From positions 1 to 8,712 of the forward strand of contig DASPLH010000216.1 of NCBI GenBank assembly GCA_035627675.1: 8,712 nt of DNA, in the 5' to 3' direction. This document shows positions 5,579 through 8,712 of the stretch, piece by piece. Below the pieces are notes generated by a model, which worked only from the letters and a program-made list of their open reading frames with translations, was not told the origin of the DNA and made no database searches. Source of the stretch: DASPLH01 sp035627675. GTDB taxonomy: Bacteria > Acidobacteriota > Terriglobia > Terriglobales > Acidobacteriaceae. The position numbers were made by a program, and so were the translations under genes. Within the stretch, counting starts at the first letter, position 1. Every line of letters begins with the position of its first letter.

Positions 5579-6496
5579 ATGGAACAGCGCAGGGCTACCC
5601 GCCCACTCACTTGGATACTGATCGGACTGGCTGTCTTCGTCGTCTTCGTCGGCAGCATCTTCACCCTCGTGTATTTCGCGTTCCGCAACGGCGAAGACTT
5701 CGAGTACACACGGACAGGCATGGGCGAGAAGATTGCCGTGGTTGACCTGGAGGGCGTGATCCTCTCGCCCGAGGACACCGTGCGGGCGCTGAAGAAGTTC
5801 GCCGACGACCGCTCCATCAAGGCAATCATCCTCCACATCAACACGCCCGGCGGCGGAGCAGCGGCCTCCGAGGAGATCTACCGCGAAGTAAAGCGCATCC
5901 GCGACGAGAAGAAGAAAATGATCGTCGCCAGCGTCGAGACTGTGGGCGCCAGCGGAGGCTACTACGTGGCTTCGGCCACGAACAAGATCTACGCCAACCA
6001 GGCCTCCGTGGTGGGCAGCATCGGCGTGATCGCCGAGTGGTTCAACTACGGCGAGTTGATGCAATGGGCAAAGCTCAAGCCGATCATCCTCAAGGCAGGA
6101 CAGTTCAAAGACGCCGGTTCGGGCACTCGCGACCTCACTCCCGCCGAACGCGAGTACATGCAGGCCCTCATCAACGACATGCACCAGCAGTTCATCCGCG
6201 CCGTGGCCGAGGGACGCAATGCCAAGGAAGAAGACATCAAGGCCATCGCAGACGGTAAGGTCTGGACCGGGCAGCAGGCGCTCGGACTCAAGCTGGTGGA
6301 CAGCATCGGAGACTTCCAGACAGCGGTAAGGGAGACCGCCAAAGCGGTCGGCATCGAGGGCGAGCCCAGCCTGGTGAAGGCCGAGAAACGACGCCGCAGT
6401 CTCTTCGACATCTTCTTCAGCGACGCCTCGGAGCTGGTTCCGGACCCGACGAAGATGATGGAGACGCACGTAGGCTTCTACTACCTCTGGAAGTGA
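5579..6496 (+). CDS. sppA: Signal peptide peptidase SppA, short (36K) type
   Basis: This 305-residue membrane-anchored serine protease degrades cleaved signal peptides in the cytoplasmic membrane. An N-terminal transmembrane anchor (about 12-35) leads into a ClpP/crotonase-like protease domain from about 50 (KIAVVDLEGVI). The nucleophile is S125 in VGASGGYYVAS and the general base is K177 in GQFKDAGSG. Their 52-residue spacing matches the Ser/Lys dyad of Bacillus subtilis SppA. HINTPGGG (86-93) and VVGSIGVI (144-151) are further family motifs. The length is that of the single-domain form, not the roughly 600-residue E. coli form. ATG 5579 has no Shine-Dalgarno; an extended -10 box lies 9 nt upstream. 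It follows the FecR-like gene by 67 bp and ends in a strong terminator. An enzyme identity other than an SppA-family peptidase is unlikely. Confidence 0.95.
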   Translation: MEQRRATRPLTWILIGLAVFVVFVGSIFTLVYFAFRNGEDFEYTRTGMGEKIAVVDLEGVILSPEDTVRALKKFADDRSIKAIILHINTPGGGAAASEEIYREVKRIRDEKKKMIVASVETVGASGGYYVASATNKIYANQASVVGSIGVIAEWFNYGELMQWAKLKPIILKAGQFKDAGSGTRDLTPAEREYMQALINDMHQQFIRAVAEGRNAKEEDIKAIADGKVWTGQQALGLKLVDSIGDFQTAVRETAKAVGIEGEPSLVKAEKRRRSLFDIFFSDASELVPDPTKMMETHVGFYYLWK

Positions 6497-6518
6497 GCCG
6501 GATTCAGGTCACCTTGCG

Positions 6519-6550
6519 AGCCGGTCCGAAAGGACCGGCTTCTTGTTGTC
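6519..6550 (+). terminator. Rho-independent terminator after sppA
   Basis: AGCCGGTCC (6519-6527) and GGACCGGCT (6532-6540) form a perfect 9-bp stem closed by a GAAA tetraloop. A T-rich tail, TCTTGTTGTC, follows. It begins 22 bp after the sppA stop codon. Confidence 0.88.
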
Positions 6551-6772
6551 TAGGTGGCGGCCCCTGCCCGGGCGGTCTCCGCGTCTACCGTGGGCGTTTG
6601 GTGCTCGGAAATGCACTCTCCTGGCTGCGAGTTCCCGTTCCGAGCGCCTTCGCCCACCTTCCAGGCCGATTCGGAACGTATCCACTCAAAAGCTTGCCAA
6701 GTCGTTGGAAAATATGAAATTGTAGTGCTTCACCCAGTCATCGCCGCCGTCCGGCGCCGGAGAGTCTCTCGA
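6551..6772. other. Noncoding gap upstream of the IHF/HU gene
   Basis: No gene is supported here. An in-frame extension of the IHF/HU reading frame exists, but its residues do not match the family. An A/T-rich patch at about 6688-6726 is the most likely promoter area, but no -35/-10 pair is convincing. Two adjacent dyads, CCGGCGCCGG (6751-6760) and GAGAGTCTCTC (6760-6770), lie over the ribosome-binding region. Confidence 0.5.
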
Positions 6773-7120
6773 ATGACGAAAGCCGACCTGATCGAAGAAG
6801 TCTCGCGTTTAGCTGAACTTACGCGTAAAGACAGCGAGGTGATCGTGGAAACGATCTTTGATTCCGTGGTGCGCGCGCTCCGCGTCGGTGACAAGATCGA
6901 AATCCGCGGATTCGGCAGCTTCCGCACACGTCAGCGTAAGCCGCGCGTCGGTCGCAATCCCAAGACCGGCGACCGCGTTGAAGTGCCGGCGAAAAAGATC
7001 CCCTTCTTCAAGCCCAGCAAGGAGTTGAAGGACCTCGTGAACGGCGAAGAGGAACAGACGCCGCAGGCAGCCGAGCTTCAGTCGGTGCCCGACCCGGCCG
7101 CGGGCGAGGGACACGCATAG
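6773..7120 (+). CDS. IHF/HU-family DNA-bending protein with C-terminal tail
   Basis: This 115-residue nucleoid protein has the full HU/IHF fold. The N-terminal helices start with MTKADLIEEVSRLAELTRKD, followed by the IEIRGFGSF strand (42-50) and the DNA-binding arm RKPRVGRNPKTGDRVEVPAK. The intercalating proline is P63 in RNPKTG. The domain ends by about residue 90 (PFFKPSKELKDLVN). Residues 91-115 form a Glu/Pro/Ala-rich extension not found in typical 90-100-residue HU or IHF. The start at ATG 6773 is chosen because MTKxDLIE is the family N-terminus and GGAG (6759-6762) lies 10 nt upstream; a longer in-frame start at 6554 would add 73 unrelated residues. Such proteins act as dimers (HU homodimer or IHF heterodimer), bending DNA for transcription, replication or recombination. 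Which subtype it is cannot be decided. It is probably a single-gene transcript bounded by terminators on both sides. Confidence 0.94.
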   Translation: MTKADLIEEVSRLAELTRKDSEVIVETIFDSVVRALRVGDKIEIRGFGSFRTRQRKPRVGRNPKTGDRVEVPAKKIPFFKPSKELKDLVNGEEEQTPQAAELQSVPDPAAGEGHA

Positions 7121-7143
7121 TATCCCGCCTGCAATAGACATCG

Positions 7144-7175
7144 AAGCCCGTCCATGCGGACGGGCTTTTCGTTTT
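7144..7175 (+). terminator. Rho-independent terminator after the IHF/HU gene
   Basis: AAGCCCGTCC (7144-7153) and GGACGGGCTT (7158-7167) form a perfect 10-bp stem with an ATGC loop. The T-rich run TTTTCGTTTT (7166-7175) follows. The A-rich 5' side gives it little symmetry for the minus strand, so it mainly serves the plus-strand gene and ends 15 bp before the stop of the convergent pgeF-like gene. Confidence 0.88.
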
Positions 7176-7190
7176 CGAACCGGCGATGCG

Positions 7191-8162
7191 CTAAGGGCGG
7201 ATGCCCACAGCGGCCATCATGCGTCCCGTCACGTGTTCCTTGCGGTAGGAGAAGAAGAGGTCGGTGCGGCAGGCGGTACACAGGCCCATGTCGCTGATGT
7301 TCTTCTCCGGAACGCCCGCGTCGATCAACTGGCGGCGGTTGGCCGCCACCAGGTCAAGGTGACGCGAGAGCGCAGGCTCGCCGTGTCCGGGAGCGCGCTG
7401 GTTGAGGAACAACAGCGGATACTTGGTGTGCAGCGCCCAGGAATCGAAGACGTCTTCGAACAACTCGGGCGCGTATGCGAACTGCGACTCGAACTCGTTT
7501 TCTACCTCTTCGCCGATTCCGTAGCAGCACTTTCCGATGCCGGGGCCGATGACCGCGACGAGGTCCTTCGGGTCGGAGCCGAAGTGCTTGCGCAGCTCTC
7601 CTACGCCCTTCTGGACAATGCGCTGCACGGTTCCGCGCCAGCCGGCGTGAAACACTCCGACGGCCTTGCGTTTGCGATCCACGACGATCACCGGGAAACA
7701 GTCGGCGACCTTGACCGCGAGCAGAATGCCGGGCTCGTTGGTGATGAGTCCATCGCCGGTCGTGGGATGTTGGCCGTCGCGCCCAACGCGGTGGATCACG
7801 CCCGAATGAATCTGACTCAGGTTAATTAGCGGCCACGGCTTGCGCTTTGCGTCGGTAGCGCCAAGCGAGCGAACGAACAGCTCGCGATTGCGATGGACGG
7901 TCTCCTTGGAGTCCTCGCGCGTGTAACCCAGGTTGAGCTGCGCGCCGCCGTACTCTTCGGTCGCGCCGCCCTGGCGCGTGCTGAAGCCATGGACGAGCCA
8001 CGGCAACGCGCTCAGCGCATCCGCGGTCAGCACCTTCAGTTCGCCATGCCTCGGACGGAGCGTCTTTCGCTCGCTGTCGCGCTTGGCACGTTGCGTCTTG
8101 ATGGCCGATGCCGGCCTCGGCCTGGCAGGTTTGGTGGAGGTGGTTCGAGACTTCTTGATCAC
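7191..8162 (-). CDS. pgeF: PgeF/YfiH-type purine nucleoside phosphorylase (multicopper polyphenol oxidase-annotated family)
   Basis: This protein has about 323 residues from GTG 8162. The DUF152/YfiH zinc site is intact: H119 (in SQIHS), C155 (in VADCFP) and H172 (in VFHAGWRG). The spacings of 36 and 17 match E. coli YfiH (H71, C107, H124). GPGIGKCCYGIGEEV (206-220) and the C-terminal CTACRTDLFFSYRKE (295-309) are also typical. Family members act on purine nucleosides (phosphorolysis and adenosine deamination have been reported), and E. coli PgeF is linked to peptidoglycan editing. Which activity applies here is unknown. The start is uncertain: no in-frame ATG fits, and GTG 8162 has no Shine-Dalgarno but follows an extended -10 box by 8 nt. 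Residues 1-43 form a strongly basic Lys/Arg-rich extension not seen in the compact family members; GTG at 8033 (V44) would remove it. It lies 32 bp downstream of the phosphoacceptor-domain gene and convergent with the IHF/HU gene. Confidence 0.92.
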   Translation of the reverse strand: MIKKSRTTSTKPARPRPASAIKTQRAKRDSERKTLRPRHGELKVLTADALSALPWLVHGFSTRQGGATEEYGGAQLNLGYTREDSKETVHRNRELFVRSLGATDAKRKPWPLINLSQIHSGVIHRVGRDGQHPTTGDGLITNEPGILLAVKVADCFPVIVVDRKRKAVGVFHAGWRGTVQRIVQKGVGELRKHFGSDPKDLVAVIGPGIGKCCYGIGEEVENEFESQFAYAPELFEDVFDSWALHTKYPLLFLNQRAPGHGEPALSRHLDLVAANRRQLIDAGVPEKNISDMGLCTACRTDLFFSYRKEHVTGRMMAAVGIRP

Positions 8163-8170
8163 TACCGCCG

Positions 8171-8179
8171 ATTTTATCA
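8171..8179 (-). promoter_or_regulatory. Extended -10 element directly before the pgeF-like gene
   Basis: On the minus strand TGA followed by TAAAAT (8176-8171) forms an extended -10 box. It ends 8 nt before GTG 8162, which predicts a start within 0-3 nt of the codon and hence a leaderless mRNA. It lies in the 32-bp gap after the upstream gene. No -35 box is evident. Confidence 0.45.
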
Positions 8180-8194
8180 GGAGCTTAGGAGCCG

Positions 8195-8554
8195 CTACTG
8201 CACCGTCCCGGAGGCCGGCTCGCCCGGCTCGACACGGCTTGCGGCATCGCGCGCCGTCGGCTTCGAGGTCCGCAAAGGGCTCAGCGACAGGAGACGGTGC
8301 GTCAGAGTATTGGCGGATTCCGTAGTGGCCACGATATGCTGCAGCCACTTGCGGCGCTCCTCCGCCGTCGCGTCGGTGCGCGTCACCAGCATCTCGGAGT
8401 ATCCGCAGAGAACCGTAACTGCGTCTCCGAGTTCGTGAGCCAGAGCCCCTGCAAGACACCCGACGGCTTCGAGCCTCCGGCATTCGTCCACTTTCTCGCG
8501 GAGAAGGCGCGCCAGCAGCGCGCGGGACAGCGCCTCGTCGTCGGCCATAAGCAT
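8195..8554 (-). CDS. Stand-alone histidine-kinase dimerisation/phosphoacceptor (HisKA-like) domain protein
   Basis: This 119-residue protein resembles only the DHp (HisKA) part of hybrid-type sensor kinases. A coiled-coil-like lead (about 15-28, LLREKVDECRRLE) runs into an H-box: AVGCLAGALAHELGDAVTVL, then CGYSEML. The phosphoacceptor is H40, followed by E41. The second helix (about 64-93, EERRKWLQHIVATTESANTLTHRLLSLSP) is also typical. No N, G1 or G2 boxes of an ATPase domain follow; the protein ends in about 25 residues of Ser/Pro/Glu-rich tail. ATG 8554 is preceded by GGGAG (8568-8564) with a 9-nt spacer. No sensor domain or membrane segment is present. It could be a phosphotransfer or decoy dimerisation protein, or the remnant of a larger kinase. 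The reading frame itself is clean, with no internal frameshift, and an in-frame TAA lies upstream near 8633. Confidence 0.7.
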   Translation of the reverse strand: MLMADDEALSRALLARLLREKVDECRRLEAVGCLAGALAHELGDAVTVLCGYSEMLVTRTDATAEERRKWLQHIVATTESANTLTHRLLSLSPLRTSKPTARDAASRVEPGEPASGTVQ

Positions 8555-8635
8555 GCAGCGCAGCTCCCTGCCTCCGTGGATTTGGCTCCAGGATGGTTTT
8601 CGGCAGAAACACGCGCAAGCATTAGCCGGAGGCGA

Positions 8636-8676
8636 TTAGCCACGGATTCCGCACGGATGAACACGGATGCGGCTAA
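8636..8676. repeat. CACGGAT repeat cluster flanked by TTAGCC/GGCTAA
   Basis: Three CACGGAT heptamers at 8641-8647, 8652-8658 and 8662-8668 (10-11 bp periodicity) are bracketed by the inverted hexamers TTAGCC (8636-8641) and GGCTAA (8671-8676). The 41-bp block is noncoding and lies upstream of the phosphoacceptor-domain gene. It looks like a dispersed intergenic repeat. The same heptamer occurs at 706-712, over the start codon of the HD gene. Confidence 0.65.
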
Positions 8677-8712
8677 GACCGGGACCCAGAGACAGAAAAT
8701 GCATAGACCCTG

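Noticed and set aside
5381..6469. 362-codon minus-strand open frame opposite sppA
   Set aside because: It is antisense to a gene with intact catalytic motifs; its residues follow codon complementarity and match no family I recognise.
6554..6772. Long N-terminal extension of the IHF/HU frame
   Set aside because: The family starts at MTKADLIEE, which has a GGAG upstream; the 73 preceding residues are unrelated and cross a promoter-like A/T-rich patch.
8163..8618. N-terminal extension of the pgeF-like frame up to 8618
   Set aside because: The extra 152 residues overlap the phosphoacceptor-domain gene in another frame and do not resemble the enzyme family.
8699..8712. ATG at 8699 as the start of a plus-strand gene leaving the window
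   Set aside because: Only four codons are visible and no ribosome-binding site is clear, so it cannot be supported.

Overview
This is a GC-rich bacterial chromosome segment with ordinary housekeeping content and tight but mostly monocistronic gene organisation. No phage, plasmid, transposase, CRISPR array, tRNA or rRNA is visible. The combination of a secreted FecR-like protein, a PilZ protein, an IHF/HU-like protein and short intergenic repeats (CACGGAT clusters, CTGAG tandem units, a CCCACCTT/AAGGTGGG inverted repeat) suggests an acidobacterium. That assignment is an inference from gene content and repeat style; no marker gene proves it.

Layout. At the left edge, on the minus strand, is the N-terminal part of a zinc-ribbon plus XRE helix-turn-helix regulator (cut by the window). 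A TTGACA promoter and nested palindromes lie upstream of it. Divergent from it is an HD-domain phosphohydrolase (711-1277). After an intergenic stretch rich in small repeats comes a minus-strand glutamate dehydrogenase (1451-2737) with a textbook terminator and a roughly 210-nt predicted leader. Behind it, also on the minus strand, is a metallo-beta-lactamase-fold hydrolase (3096-3917) with its own promoter. Divergent from that hydrolase is a plus-strand run: a PilZ domain protein (4212-4535), an exported FecR-like protein with a cationic amphipathic C-terminus (about 4606-5511), signal peptide peptidase SppA (5579-6496, terminator after it) and an IHF/HU-type DNA-bending protein (6773-7120, terminator after it). 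On the minus strand at the right are a PgeF/YfiH-type purine nucleoside phosphorylase (7191-8162) and, 32 bp upstream of it, a 119-residue protein that is essentially only a histidine-kinase dimerisation/phosphoacceptor domain (8195-8554).

How the genes fit together. There is no obvious single pathway. PilZ, the FecR-like protein and SppA are envelope- or signal-related neighbours; GDH links nitrogen and carbon metabolism; the IHF/HU protein and the XRE protein act on DNA. The most interesting observations are the stand-alone phosphoacceptor domain with no ATPase partner in view, and two genes (sppA and the pgeF-like gene) that lack a Shine-Dalgarno sequence but have an extended -10 box 8-9 nt before the start codon, as expected for leaderless mRNAs. 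A further point is that the start region of the HD gene is built from the same CACGGAT-type repeat found at the right end of the window.
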